A stretch of DNA of 24,336 bases from Deltaproteobacteria bacterium (GCA_013202445.1 JABMRW010000101.1:1-24336), one strand, 5' to 3'. Shown: positions 6,824 through 15,168, counted from the first letter of the stretch. The notes: generated by a model from the sequence alone, not told the origin. Numbers and translations: made by a program.

Positions 6824-6959
6824 GCCTCCTCGGCCTCGTTTTACTGACGCCAACGATTAATTTTAGTATAACTCAATATCCGCTCTGATTTCTACGGGTT
6901 TCTACATATTTTGACATATTTCGGCTTAAGTCATAGGTAAAAGGTACTCGGGCTAAATG

Positions 6960-6989
6960 TTGACATGTGGGCGTGTAATGGGCTATTCT
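6960..6989 (+). promoter_or_regulatory. Promoter of coiled-coil protein gene
   Basis: TTGACA at 6960-6965, an 18-bp spacer, then TATTCT at 6984-6989. This leaves a leader of about 40 nt to the GTG at 7037, with GGAGG at 7024-7028. A second TTGACA at 6911-6916 has no good partner. Confidence 0.5.
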
Positions 6990-7036
6990 CGTTATAGGTG
7001 TAAACTGCGTGAGGGTTAAACTTGGAGGTATGAACT

Positions 7037-7573
7037 GTGGCTAATAATGATACCGAAGAAGCCAAGAAAGAAATAGAGCGGTTAGCCAAAGAGCAGGCTA
7101 ATAAAGAAGCCAAAGAAGCCAAGCAGTCTAAGAAAGAAGCAGAGCGCCTGGCTAAAGAAGAGGCGAAGAAAAAGGCCGAAGATGAGAAAAGGTTTAAAGA
7201 AGCTGAAGCCAGGGCCAAGAAAGACGCCGAAAAGTTAGCCAAAGAACAGACCAAGAAAGAAGCCAAGCAGGCTAAGCAGGCGAAGGAAGAACCGGCGCCG
7301 GATGTTAGCTCAGCCACTTACGAGGGCAACTTCCAGCTGGTTTTGCCGTCGGCAGTCGGTTTTAAGCAGGTAAAACAATTTACCCAGCACCTGGCGGGAA
7401 TAGAAGGCGTGGAGGTAGTCTGGACTGGTGGCTCGCTGGATGAAGGCACCTTAATCACTGTTTCAGTAGCGCAAGCGACACCCCTGGCCCGAATACTCAG
7501 TGAGATGCCGATGGTGGGAGGGGTTGAGGTAAATGGGAAGAATATTACAGTTACGTTTGAGGCTTCCGTTTAG
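7037..7573 (+). CDS. Lys/Glu/Ala-rich coiled-coil protein with C-terminal alpha/beta domain
   Basis: 178 residues, GTG start fixed by GGAGG 8 nt upstream. Residues 1 to about 88 are an almost uninterrupted charged helix with repeats of the type KEAKxAKxxKEEAERLAKEEAK, predicted single helix or coiled coil. Residues 93-178 form a compact domain of alternating strands and helices: FQLVLPS, a helix, VEVVWTGG, TLITVSVAQ, a helix, VEVNGKNITVTFEA. This looks like a ferredoxin-like beta-alpha-beta-beta-alpha-beta fold. No signal peptide, no Cys, no catalytic motif. Function not recognised; the shape suggests an adaptor or scaffold. Its stop overlaps the end of the convergent nucleotidyltransferase gene by 4 nt. 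Confidence 0.8.
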   Translation: MANNDTEEAKKEIERLAKEQANKEAKEAKQSKKEAERLAKEEAKKKAEDEKRFKEAEARAKKDAEKLAKEQTKKEAKQAKQAKEEPAPDVSSATYEGNFQLVLPSAVGFKQVKQFTQHLAGIEGVEVVWTGGSLDEGTLITVSVAQATPLARILSEMPMVGGVEVNGKNITVTFEASV

Positions 7574-8673
7574 GAGGATATAGACCCCGGCGCTATCCGC
7601 TTATTCGGCCGGATACGGGTACCCTGAGCCAGTTTGTTATTTTTGCCCACCACCACCTTATCCCCCAGGACGCAATTATCCATAACCTGGCTTGCCTCAT
7701 GAATCTGGCAGTGGTCGGCAGCTATACAGTTTCTCAGTATAGCCCTTTTGCCTACCCTGACGTTGTTCCACAGTACCGCCCCTTCTATGCTGGCTCCTTC
7801 GGCTATTTCGCATTCCGGCCCCAAAACGGTCGGCCCTTTTATCTTTACCCCCCGCCCGATGACGCACCCCTCCCCGATGAGCACCGGGGCTTCAATCTTG
7901 GCCGAGGGGTCAATCTGGCTCCCGCCGCCTATTTGAACACCGCCGGTGGCATTAAACAGGGAGGGGGCTTTGCCCAGCAGCAGGTCATAGTTTAAGCGCA
8001 GGTATTTCTCCGGGGTTCCCATATCCAGCCAGTAAGCCGTAGAGGAATAGGCATACATTGGTTTACCCCGGGCCAAAAGTTGTTGAAATGTCTCTCTCTC
8101 AATACTGACTGTCTTTTTTGGCGGTATCCGAGCCAGGATATCGGGCTCCAGAACATAGATACCGGCATTTATCCTATTGGTGGTTACTTCCTCCCAGCCG
8201 GGCTTTTCCAGGAAACGGGTAATTCTGCCCCCGGCGTCGGTTTCTATCAGACCATAGGCGGTGGGGTCATCCACCGGGGTAACAGCGATAGTCGCCACCG
8301 CCTTTCTTTCCCGATGGAAATTTATCATGGCCGTAATATCCAGGTCGGTAAAAATATCGCCATTTAACATCAGGAAGGTCTCATCCAGATACCTTTCGGC
8401 ATTCTTCACGGCGCCGGCGGTTCCCAGCGGCTCCTCCTCGATGAGGTAAGAAAGGCGCACGCCCGTTTTAGCACCGTCACCGAAGTAGTCCTTGATGTGG
8501 TGAGGCAGGTAGCTCATAGCCAGGATAATATCGGTTACACCGTGCCTCTTGAGGTAAGCGAGCAGGTGCTCCAGGAAGGGCTTATTCAGCACGGGCATCA
8601 TGGCCTTAGTGATGTTACAGGTAAGGGGGCGCAGACGGGTACCTTCTCCCCCCACCAGGATAACTGCTTTCAT
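7570..8673 (-). CDS. Sugar-1-phosphate nucleotidyltransferase with left-handed beta-helix domain
   Basis: 367 residues. The N-terminal Rossmann-type nucleotidyltransferase domain (1 to about 235) begins MKAVILVGGEGTRLRP, with the GGxGTRL nucleotide-binding loop, KAMMPVLNKP and the metal-binding Asp in LNGDIFTD. The C-terminal part (about 255-350) has hexapeptide repeats (IGGGSQI, IGEGCVIG and similar) forming a left-handed beta-helix. This architecture is shared by mannose-1-phosphate guanylyltransferases and glucose-1-phosphate thymidylyl/uridylyltransferases; GDP-mannose synthesis is the likeliest, but the substrate is not certain. An upstream in-frame ATG at 8730 was rejected because it overlaps the -35 hexamer and because the family motif begins at 8673. 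Confidence 0.92.
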   Translation of the reverse strand: MKAVILVGGEGTRLRPLTCNITKAMMPVLNKPFLEHLLAYLKRHGVTDIILAMSYLPHHIKDYFGDGAKTGVRLSYLIEEEPLGTAGAVKNAERYLDETFLMLNGDIFTDLDITAMINFHRERKAVATIAVTPVDDPTAYGLIETDAGGRITRFLEKPGWEEVTTNRINAGIYVLEPDILARIPPKKTVSIERETFQQLLARGKPMYAYSSTAYWLDMGTPEKYLRLNYDLLLGKAPSLFNATGGVQIGGGSQIDPSAKIEAPVLIGEGCVIGRGVKIKGPTVLGPECEIAEGASIEGAVLWNNVRVGKRAILRNCIAADHCQIHEASQVMDNCVLGDKVVVGKNNKLAQGTRIRPNKRIAPGSISS

Positions 8674-8701
8674 CGCTTTTCTTCTCCCTGCCTTAGCAAA
8701 A

Positions 8702-8730
8702 ATCTTATAGCGCCGCCCTTCCCCTGTCAA
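8702..8730 (-). promoter_or_regulatory. Promoter of nucleotidyltransferase gene
   Basis: Minus-strand TTGACA (8730-8725), a 17-bp spacer, then TAAGAT (8707-8702); a TATAAG lies 2 bp closer. The start of transcription would be near 8695, about 22 nt before the ATG at 8673. Confidence 0.55.
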
Positions 8731-8745
8731 GCGGTGCTGTAGTTA

Positions 8746-8774
8746 TTGACATTTAAAACACGATGTATTAACCT
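8746..8774 (+). promoter_or_regulatory. Candidate promoter of SDR gene cluster
   Basis: A perfect TTGACA at 8746-8751 with TAACCT (8769-8774) 17 bp away; the -10 is weak. The position 44 nt before the ATG of the first SDR suits a promoter for the plus-strand series. Confidence 0.4.
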
Positions 8775-8817
8775 GCAAAAGCGTACACCTCCCAAGAAAT
8801 AAGCCTGGTGAGATTAA

Positions 8818-9612
8818 ATGGGTAGCTCTTTGTCTCTGGTGCTTCAGGGAAAGGTAGTCGTCATCACCGGCTCTACGGCTGGTATCGGCAAAGCCGGCGC
8901 TATTGGCTTTGCCCGGGAAGGGGCTAAGGTAGTGGTCAGCGGCCGCAACCGCCAGCGGGGCGAAGAGGTGGTGGACGCCATAAAAAAACAGGGCGGTGAG
9001 GCCAGCTTTATCCCCGCCGATATGCTGGCGGTGGCTGAGATTAAGCGCCTGTTTAAAAAAGCGGTAGCTGCCTACGGCCGGCTGGACATCTTCTGGCACA
9101 ACGCTGGTATTGTCGGCCCCGATAATGTCGAAGATATCACCGAAGAAATATATGATAATACGCTGGCGGTGCATCTCAAGGCCGCCGTCTTCGGGGCCAA
9201 GTTCGCCGTCCCTGAGATACGCAAGGCCGGGGGCGGCTCCATTCTGTTCACCAGCTCGGTGGCCGGTTTAAAGCAGGCCAGCTACTCCATGACCTATTCC
9301 CTGGCCAAGACCGGCCTGGTGATGCTAACAAAGAAGCTGGCGGTAGATTTAGCCGGGGACAACATCCGGGTCAACTGTGTCTGTCCCGGCCGGGTGGAAA
9401 CCGGGATGAGGGTAGCCATAGCCGGGGAGAAAGCTCAGGAACTGGGCATCAGCCCGGAGGAGTGGGTAAAGAGGGATATCCAGCGCATACCTCTGGGCAG
9501 GTACGTCACCGAAGATGAGGTAGTTAACGCGGCGCTCTTCCTCGTCTCTGACAAAGCCGCGTCGATTACAGGTGTTGCCCTCCCCGTCGACGGGGGTTTT
9601 CTGGCAGTATAA
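8818..9612 (+). CDS. Short-chain dehydrogenase/reductase (SDR), first of three
   Basis: 264 residues, classical SDR. Cofactor loop TGSTAGIG (about 18-25), HNAGI (structural NAG), catalytic Ser in TSSVAG and YSLAK (Tyr and Lys), then the C-terminal GVALPVDGGF. An Arg follows the second strand (VVVSGRN), which in this family favours NADP(H). Probable oxidation or reduction of an alcohol/ketone or hydroxyacyl group; substrate unknown. It is less like the next two SDRs than they are to each other. The start has only a weak GGTGAG Shine-Dalgarno. It shares direction with the following genes with a 35-nt gap, so cotranscription is likely. Confidence 0.9.
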   Translation: MGSSLSLVLQGKVVVITGSTAGIGKAGAIGFAREGAKVVVSGRNRQRGEEVVDAIKKQGGEASFIPADMLAVAEIKRLFKKAVAAYGRLDIFWHNAGIVGPDNVEDITEEIYDNTLAVHLKAAVFGAKFAVPEIRKAGGGSILFTSSVAGLKQASYSMTYSLAKTGLVMLTKKLAVDLAGDNIRVNCVCPGRVETGMRVAIAGEKAQELGISPEEWVKRDIQRIPLGRYVTEDEVVNAALFLVSDKAASITGVALPVDGGFLAV

Positions 9613-9647
9613 AGCTTTTTATATAATTAAAGGCAAGGAGGGTTTGA

Positions 9648-10397
9648 ATGGGGAGGTTAGATAACAAGGTAGCTATAGTCACCGGTGGTGCCAAGGGGCT
9701 GGGTAAAGCCTTTTGCTTCGGCCTGGCCAGGGAAGGGGCTAAGGTAGTGATGGCGGCGCACCGTATGGACGAGGAATCGACCAAGGCGGTCAAGGAGATA
9801 GAAGCCAGGGGCGGCTTCGGCGTCACCGTTGATGTCACCAACGAGGAATCCACATTGCGCATGGCCGAGGAGGCCGCCAAGAAGTTCGGCCGCATTGATA
9901 TTCTGGTCAACAATGCCGCCTACTACTACGGCGTGTCCCGGAAGCCTTTTTACGAGGTTTCACCGGAAGACTGGGACAAGGCGCTGGCGGTAGGCGCCAA
10001 GGGGCCCTGGCTCTGCGCCAGGGCGGTATTCCCCTATATGAAAAAGCAGGAGAAGGGCAAGATTATCAACCTCTCCTCCGAGGTAGCCTTCTCACCGACC
10101 AAGGGTATGATTCACTATGTCACCTCAAAGGCGGCCGTTATCGGCATCACCCGTGTCCTTGCCGGCGAGCTGGGGCAGTATAATATCTGCGTCAATGCTG
10201 TCGCCCCCGGATACACCGATACGCCGGCCAGCTGGACCATCGGCAACGTTAGCAAGTTCGATGTAACTGCCACCCCGCTGGGGCGTGTCGGCTTACCCGA
10301 GGACGTGGTCGGTGCCGTCGTCTTCTTTGCCAGTGACGACAGCGACTTTATCAGCAGCCAGACACTGCTGGTTGATGGCGCCCGGCGGGTACATTAG
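9648..10397 (+). CDS. SDR family oxidoreductase, tandem copy A
   Basis: 249 residues. TGGAKGLG cofactor loop, NNAAYYYG (an NNAA variant of NNAG), Ser in LSSEV, HYVTSK with catalytic Tyr and Lys, and the tail SSQTLLVDGARRVH. The residues after strand 2 (VVMAAHR) lack the Asp of NAD-type enzymes, so it may use NADP(H). Closely related to the next gene along the whole length, particularly from the catalytic Tyr to the end. AAGGAGGG lies 7 nt before the ATG. The three SDRs plus downstream AOR suggest a pathway for alcohol/aldehyde/acid interconversion, but no substrate can be assigned. Confidence 0.9.
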   Translation: MGRLDNKVAIVTGGAKGLGKAFCFGLAREGAKVVMAAHRMDEESTKAVKEIEARGGFGVTVDVTNEESTLRMAEEAAKKFGRIDILVNNAAYYYGVSRKPFYEVSPEDWDKALAVGAKGPWLCARAVFPYMKKQEKGKIINLSSEVAFSPTKGMIHYVTSKAAVIGITRVLAGELGQYNICVNAVAPGYTDTPASWTIGNVSKFDVTATPLGRVGLPEDVVGAVVFFASDDSDFISSQTLLVDGARRVH

Positions 10398-10408
10398 GAG
10401 GGGTTCAA

Positions 10409-11161
10409 ATGGGAATTTTAGATAACAAGGTAGCCATAGTCACCGGCGGCAGCAGGGGTCTGGGCAAAGCCTACTGCCTGAGGCTGGCCAGGGAAGGGGC
10501 CAGGGTGGTGGTAGCCGATATCCTGGCCAAGGAGGCGGAAGAGGTAGTCGATGAAATCAAGGCAGAAGGCGGCCAGGCCATAGCCGTAAAAACCGATGTC
10601 ACCTCCGAGGAAGATACCGTGCGCATGGCCGAGGAGACGGTCAAGGCTTTTGGCCGCATTGACGCTCTGGTCAACAACGCCGGCTTCTACCACGGGATGT
10701 CGCGGGGGCCGTTTAATGAGATTTCGTCGGCCGAGTGGGACAAGATGATGAATGTGAGTGCCAAGGGAACCTGGCTCTGCGCAAAAGCGGTATTCCCCCA
10801 GATGAAAAAGCAGGGGAAGGGCAAGATTATCAATGTCGCCTCCGAGGCGTGTTTTTCTGCCACCAAGGGTCTCATTCACTATACTGCGGCTAAAACCGCC
10901 GTTATCGGCATCACCCGTGTCCTTGCCGGCGAGCTGGGACAGTATAATATCTGTGCCAATGTAATAGCCCCCGACGTTATTGATACCCCGGCAACCAGAA
11001 GTTACGTCAATATGGAAAAGTTGGACGCTAGCTCTGTTCCCATGGGCCGTTTCGGCAAGCCCGAAGATACAGTCGGTGCCGTTGTATTCTTTGCCAGCGA
11101 TGACAGCGACTTTATCAGCGGCCAGACACTGCTCATTGACGGCGCCCGCAGAGTGAACTAA
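10409..11161 (+). CDS. SDR family oxidoreductase, tandem copy B
   Basis: 250 residues, the paralogue of the gene before it, 11 nt downstream with AGGAGGGG as ribosome site. TGGSRGLG loop, VVVADIL with an acidic residue after strand 2 (NAD(H) preference expected), NNAGFYHG, ASEACF at the catalytic Ser region (VASEA: Ser present), HYTAAK, then SGQTLLIDGARRVN. The presence of Asp here but not in copy A suggests the two copies have diverged in cofactor use while keeping the same substrate pocket; that is inference. Confidence 0.9.
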   Translation: MGILDNKVAIVTGGSRGLGKAYCLRLAREGARVVVADILAKEAEEVVDEIKAEGGQAIAVKTDVTSEEDTVRMAEETVKAFGRIDALVNNAGFYHGMSRGPFNEISSAEWDKMMNVSAKGTWLCAKAVFPQMKKQGKGKIINVASEACFSATKGLIHYTAAKTAVIGITRVLAGELGQYNICANVIAPDVIDTPATRSYVNMEKLDASSVPMGRFGKPEDTVGAVVFFASDDSDFISGQTLLIDGARRVN

Positions 11162-11196
11162 AGGGAGCAAGCAATTCACTCCTGATAGAAACGCTG

Positions 11197-11205
11197 TGCT
11201 ATAAT
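11197..11205 (+). promoter_or_regulatory. Extended -10 promoter before phosphohistidine-domain gene
   Basis: TGCTATAAT, a perfect TATAAT (11200-11205) with the extended TGn motif, in the 88-nt gap before the ATG at 11250. The -35 is poor (TTCACT at 11175-11180, 19 bp away), as is common with extended -10 promoters. It would separate expression of the PEP-utiliser/MoaD/AOR set from the SDRs. Confidence 0.5.
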
Positions 11206-11249
11206 AAATTCGGCAGAGCATGATATAAGACACTAAGGAGGATAAAGAG

Positions 11250-12968
11250 ATGCCCTGGACGTGGAATCTGCATACCAGAGAATTCTGGCCGCAGCGGGAC
11301 CTTAAAAAATACCCGCTGTGGTTCGTGAACCTTGGCCACAGCTACCCGGCGTGGACCCCGCTATTTAACTGGATGTGGTGTTTTCCCCTGGCCCACGGTC
11401 TCGTCTATGGTATCAATGAGTCCTCGATACCCACCATCAGGGGCAGCGAGACTCGCAATATAGACGGATGCGCCCTGGCCAGCTCCCTCAGGATTAGCGA
11501 TGAGGCTGAGATTGCCGAAAGGCAGAAGAAGTTCAAAAAGTTCATAACGGAAGAGTATGCCCCCAAGGGGGACAAGCTCTATAAAGATATGGAGGACGAG
11601 CTAATAGGGCTGTGCAAAAAATTCAGGACTTATGATTACGCCAATGCAACTCAGTACGACCTGTACAAGCTCTTCCGGGAAGCGGTGCAGATGCTCTATC
11701 GGGAATGGGAGACCCATTTCCATTTGATATACCCTGTTTATGAAGCCTACTGGCATTGTGGCGAGATTGCCGAGAAATACGCCGGGATAAAGGAGTTTTC
11801 CCCGACCTGGCACCGTATAGTCCGCGGCTATGATAACGACCTCTTCGTCCAGGACAAAGCGCTCTGGGGGCTGCGCACCCGCGCCCTTCAGCTCAAGATA
11901 GCCGATGTCTTCACCAAGAACGCGGCGGCGGACGTTGTCCCTGCCCTCAAGAAAACGGCGGCGGGCAAGGAGTGGCTGGAGAAAGACCTCAACGATTTTA
12001 TGATAGTCAAGGGCTACGGCTGGCGGTCGCCGCGGATGATGGAATTCATTGTGCCCTCGTGGTGGGAAGACCCCACTCCGGCTATCGCTCACATCCAGCA
12101 GTACCTCGCCCTGTCCAAAGATATCAGTGCCCCCTTCCCGCTGGATAGTATCCGGCCCCGCTTGGTCAAGGAGCGGGAACAGTTAACCCGCGAGCTTATC
12201 GACAAGGTAAAGTCCGCCGGTTACAAGGACATGGACTGGTTCCTGGCTACCCTTAATGTAGCCCAGAGGTCAAGCGCTTTCAGCGAGAGCCATGACGTCG
12301 CCTGGGAGCAGGGCTGCCATACCACCTTCCGCTACTGCGTAAGGAAGATTGGAGAGTCGCTGGTCAAATTCGGCACAATTGAAGACCCCGATGATATGTT
12401 CCTCTTCATCCCTGAAGAATTAGAGCTGTTTATAATCTTCCCCGACTCATACGAAGTCAAAGACATTGTCGCCGACCGCAAGAACACCTGGACGGCCCAG
12501 AAGGAATTCAAGTCGCGCCCGCATATTGTTACCGCCGGGCCGTTAACACCGGAAGAGATAAACAAGCATATAGCCTCGACTCACGATGCCATAGTGGCCA
12601 AAGTTGTGGCCGGGGATGCCCCTGTCCAAAGGCCGGAGACCGGTGCTATCCTGTTCGGCCTCTGCGGCAGTCCGGCGGGCACCGTTGAAGGCAGGGCCCA
12701 CCTGGTGGTAACCAACGAGGATGTTCTGGCTACCCAGCCGGGCGATATCATAGTCTGCCCGGGGATGTCTTCGGGATGGACGCCGATACTTCCACTGGCC
12801 AAGGGGATAGTCACCAGCGGCGGCGGGTCCTTAAGCCATGCCTGCATTCACTGCCGTGAGTATGATATCCCCCTGGTCTCGAACACGGGCAACGCCACCC
12901 TGGTTATTCAGGAAGGCGAAAAGATTAAGGTTGACGCCGATGAGGGGCTGGTCTTCCGGGTAAAATAG
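11250..12968 (+). CDS. PEP-utilising-enzyme mobile (phosphohistidine) domain protein without ATP-grasp half
   Basis: 572 residues. The last 100 or so form the swivelling phosphohistidine domain of PEP synthase/PPDK-like enzymes: GDIIVCPGMSSGWTPIL, then GGGSLSHACIHCREYDIP with the phospho-accepting His at about 530, then TGNATLVIQEGEKIKVD. The first 450 residues are helical and rich in Trp and Tyr, without the ATP-grasp domain or the PEP-binding barrel. A comparable split exists in phenylphosphate synthase, where the His-domain subunit needs a separate ATP-grasp partner; no partner gene is in this window. Directly upstream of MoaD-like and AOR genes with AAGGAGG before its ATG. Likely a phosphotransferase subunit; substrate unknown. 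Confidence 0.82.
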   Translation: MPWTWNLHTREFWPQRDLKKYPLWFVNLGHSYPAWTPLFNWMWCFPLAHGLVYGINESSIPTIRGSETRNIDGCALASSLRISDEAEIAERQKKFKKFITEEYAPKGDKLYKDMEDELIGLCKKFRTYDYANATQYDLYKLFREAVQMLYREWETHFHLIYPVYEAYWHCGEIAEKYAGIKEFSPTWHRIVRGYDNDLFVQDKALWGLRTRALQLKIADVFTKNAAADVVPALKKTAAGKEWLEKDLNDFMIVKGYGWRSPRMMEFIVPSWWEDPTPAIAHIQQYLALSKDISAPFPLDSIRPRLVKEREQLTRELIDKVKSAGYKDMDWFLATLNVAQRSSAFSESHDVAWEQGCHTTFRYCVRKIGESLVKFGTIEDPDDMFLFIPEELELFIIFPDSYEVKDIVADRKNTWTAQKEFKSRPHIVTAGPLTPEEINKHIASTHDAIVAKVVAGDAPVQRPETGAILFGLCGSPAGTVEGRAHLVVTNEDVLATQPGDIIVCPGMSSGWTPILPLAKGIVTSGGGSLSHACIHCREYDIPLVSNTGNATLVIQEGEKIKVDADEGLVFRVK

Positions 12969-12986
12969 GCCGGTAGACGAATAGAT

Positions 12987-13259
12987 ATGAGCGTGAGACT
13001 GAAACTGCCGCCTATCTTGCAGGAATTCAGCGGTGGTGTTGAGACGCTTGAGGCAAGCGGGCGGACAGTTGGAGAGTGTCTAGAAGAGCTTGAGGCGCAG
13101 TTCCCCGGCATGAAAGAATCCCTGTTCGATAGGCAGGGGCACCTACTGCGTGTCTTTGGTATTTATCTTAACTCCGATGGCCTTCACCCCATAGAGCTGG
13201 ATACACAGGTGCAGGGCGGTGACGAGATTGTCATCCTGAACTTTCTTATGGGTGGTTAG
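12987..13259 (+). CDS. MoaD/ThiS-family ubiquitin-like sulfur carrier
   Basis: 90 residues with the beta-grasp pattern and a C-terminal FLMGG. The Gly-Gly end is the site that MoaD/ThiS proteins use for adenylation and thiocarboxylation. MoaD-like genes are often coupled to AOR-family genes and serve tungstopterin/molybdopterin dithiolene formation or a dedicated form of it. It lies 18 nt after the phosphohistidine-domain gene and 34 nt before the AOR, which argues for an operon and for a cofactor role. No good Shine-Dalgarno is visible before the ATG; translational coupling is possible. Confidence 0.87.
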   Translation: MSVRLKLPPILQEFSGGVETLEASGRTVGECLEELEAQFPGMKESLFDRQGHLLRVFGIYLNSDGLHPIELDTQVQGGDEIVILNFLMGG

Positions 13260-13293
13260 CCGCAGCCGGCCGATATTAACCTTGGAGGGTAAG

Positions 13294-15135
13294 ATGAGCA
13301 GTTACAATGGCAGGATGATACGGTTGAACCTGACTACCGGCAAGAGCCAGGTCGAGGAAATCCCCCGGCAGTGGATGAAGGATTATCTCGGCGGGCGGGG
13401 CATTGGTGTCAGGTACCTCTACGAAGAGCTTAAGCCCGGTGTGGAGCCCCTGTCACCGGACAACAAGGTAATATTGATGATGGGCCCCCTCGGTGCCACC
13501 ACGGCCATGTCGGTCTCCCGGATGGCGCTGGTAACCAAGAGCCCGCTTACCGGGGCCGTAGCCAAGTCGGTTATGGGCGGCAGCTTTGGTGCCTTCCTCA
13601 AGTTCGCCGGCTACGACGGCATTATCGTTGAAGGCGAATCAGCCAAACCGGTATATCTCCATATTGATAAAGATGGAATCCATCTCCTGGATGCCGCCGG
13701 GCTATGGGGGTTGGATACCCAGCAGACGCACCAGAAGCTGCGCCAGAAGCACGGCAAATCAACCCAGGTCGCCTGTATCGGGCCGGCGGGAGAGAAGCTG
13801 GTACGCTACGCTGTTCTTATCAGCGACCTCCGTTGCGGCGGGCGTACCGGAGTCGGTGCGGTGCTGGGCGCCAAGAAGCTAAAAGGCTTTGCCGTCAACT
13901 CATCAGGGCCTTTAAGCCTGCACGACGCCGATGGTTTCAAAGAGCTGACCAGGGAAATTATCGAAGGCTTGAAGACAAGCCCGGGGCGAATCAGGATGAG
14001 CGACTTCGGCACCTCCTACCTGACGCTGGGATTCGAGAAGGTGGGCATATTTCCGGTAAAGAACTTCCAGGAGGGGCACCTTGAGGGCATAGAAAAGATA
14101 GGCGATGAAGCCCTGGCCGGTATAAAGACCAAAAACGATGGCTGCTACGGCTGCATGACCAGGTGCGGCCAGGTGCGCCAGGTAACCAAAGGCCCCTATG
14201 CCGGTGCCGTCAGCGAAGGCCCGGACTATGAGACCATCTGGTCCCTGGGAGGCAATCTGGACAACACCGATTTAGGCTCGTTGATAGCCGCCGACTCCCT
14301 CTGTGACAGGCTCGGCATAGATACCGTCAGCGCCGGCAATACTATCGGCTTCGCCTACGAGCTGTATCAGAGGGGCATTATCACTAAAAAAGACACTGAC
14401 GGGCTTGAGCTCAACTGGGGCAACCATGCCGCTATGATGACGCTGCTGGAGAAAATCGGCAACCGTGAAGGGTTTGGCAAGCTCCTTGGTGAAGGCACCA
14501 AACGGGCCGCTGAGCAGATTGGCAAGGGCGCCCAAGACTATGCCATACAGGTCAAGGGCCTTGAGCTTCCCGCCTACGAGCCACGCGCCGTCAAGGGCTA
14601 CGGGCTAATTCTGGCCACCGCCAACATAGGCGCCAGCCACATGTACGGCCGACCCCGGGACGAGCTTTCCGGCAAGAAGGACAAGCTGACCGAGGTTGAT
14701 AAGGGGCAAGACGCTGCTCAAGCCGAAATATCACAGGCGACTCAGGACGCGGTCATTCAGTGCAGCTTTGGCCCGGTCACCGGCTTTAACCCCCAGCAAC
14801 GCAGCGATTTACTGGTGGCGGCTACCGGCTTTAAGGAGTTCGGCGACCCCGCCTATCTGGACAAGGTAGGGGAGAGGATTCTCTGCCTGGAGCGCTGCTT
14901 CAATGTTCGTGAAGGCTTCAACCGCAAGGACGATACCCTCCCTAAGAGGATGCGGACCGAGCCGCTGGCCAATGCCGGTCCGGCCACGGGGCAGGTATTC
15001 AAGAACCTCGATGGGCTGCTCGACGAGTTCTATGATGCCCTCGGCTACACTCGTCAGGGCATACCCTCGGAGGTAAAGCTAAAGGAGCTGGGGCTGGACT
15101 CGGTGGTGGCCGACATCAAGAAATTTGCTAAATAG
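13294..15135 (+). CDS. Aldehyde:ferredoxin oxidoreductase (AOR) family tungstoprotein 1
   Basis: 613 residues, the usual length (P. furiosus AOR has 605). The N-terminal AOR domain has YLGGRGIGVRYLYEE, GPLGATTAMSVSRM and SVMGGSFGAFLKFAGYDGIIVEG. [4Fe-4S] ligands are Cys284, Cys287 and Cys291 (CYGCMTRC) and, by position, Cys490 (IQCSFG). Two further Cys lie at 531 and 535 (CLERC). AORs bind a tungsten bis-pterin and convert aldehydes to acids, or the reverse, with ferredoxin; the same family includes the benzoyl-CoA reductase subunit BamB. The substrate is not predictable. Start at 13294 because GGAGGG precedes it and family homology starts there; an upstream in-frame start at 13252 would overlap the moaD-like gene. 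Confidence 0.93.
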   Translation: MSSYNGRMIRLNLTTGKSQVEEIPRQWMKDYLGGRGIGVRYLYEELKPGVEPLSPDNKVILMMGPLGATTAMSVSRMALVTKSPLTGAVAKSVMGGSFGAFLKFAGYDGIIVEGESAKPVYLHIDKDGIHLLDAAGLWGLDTQQTHQKLRQKHGKSTQVACIGPAGEKLVRYAVLISDLRCGGRTGVGAVLGAKKLKGFAVNSSGPLSLHDADGFKELTREIIEGLKTSPGRIRMSDFGTSYLTLGFEKVGIFPVKNFQEGHLEGIEKIGDEALAGIKTKNDGCYGCMTRCGQVRQVTKGPYAGAVSEGPDYETIWSLGGNLDNTDLGSLIAADSLCDRLGIDTVSAGNTIGFAYELYQRGIITKKDTDGLELNWGNHAAMMTLLEKIGNREGFGKLLGEGTKRAAEQIGKGAQDYAIQVKGLELPAYEPRAVKGYGLILATANIGASHMYGRPRDELSGKKDKLTEVDKGQDAAQAEISQATQDAVIQCSFGPVTGFNPQQRSDLLVAATGFKEFGDPAYLDKVGERILCLERCFNVREGFNRKDDTLPKRMRTEPLANAGPATGQVFKNLDGLLDEFYDALGYTRQGIPSEVKLKELGLDSVVADIKKFAK

Positions 15136-15168
15136 ATCTTAGAGCCAGAGAGAAAAGCGGTCATACTC

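Noticed and set aside
6931..7317. Long minus-strand frame rich in Ser/Leu/Ala opposite the coiled-coil gene
   Set aside because: It is the mirror of the Lys/Glu/Ala repeats; the plus strand has a promoter, a good ribosome site and a sensible domain.
8818..9174. Minus-strand frame opposite the first SDR
   Set aside because: Shadow of a well-supported SDR; no family features of its own.
10418..11233. 271-codon minus-strand frame opposite the third SDR
   Set aside because: Its length comes from G+C-rich codon structure of the SDR; the protein looks random and the plus strand has all SDR motifs.
12987..13294. AOR 1 starting at 13252
   Set aside because: That start would overlap the moaD-like stop and add 14 residues without family match; the ATG at 13294 has GGAGGG.
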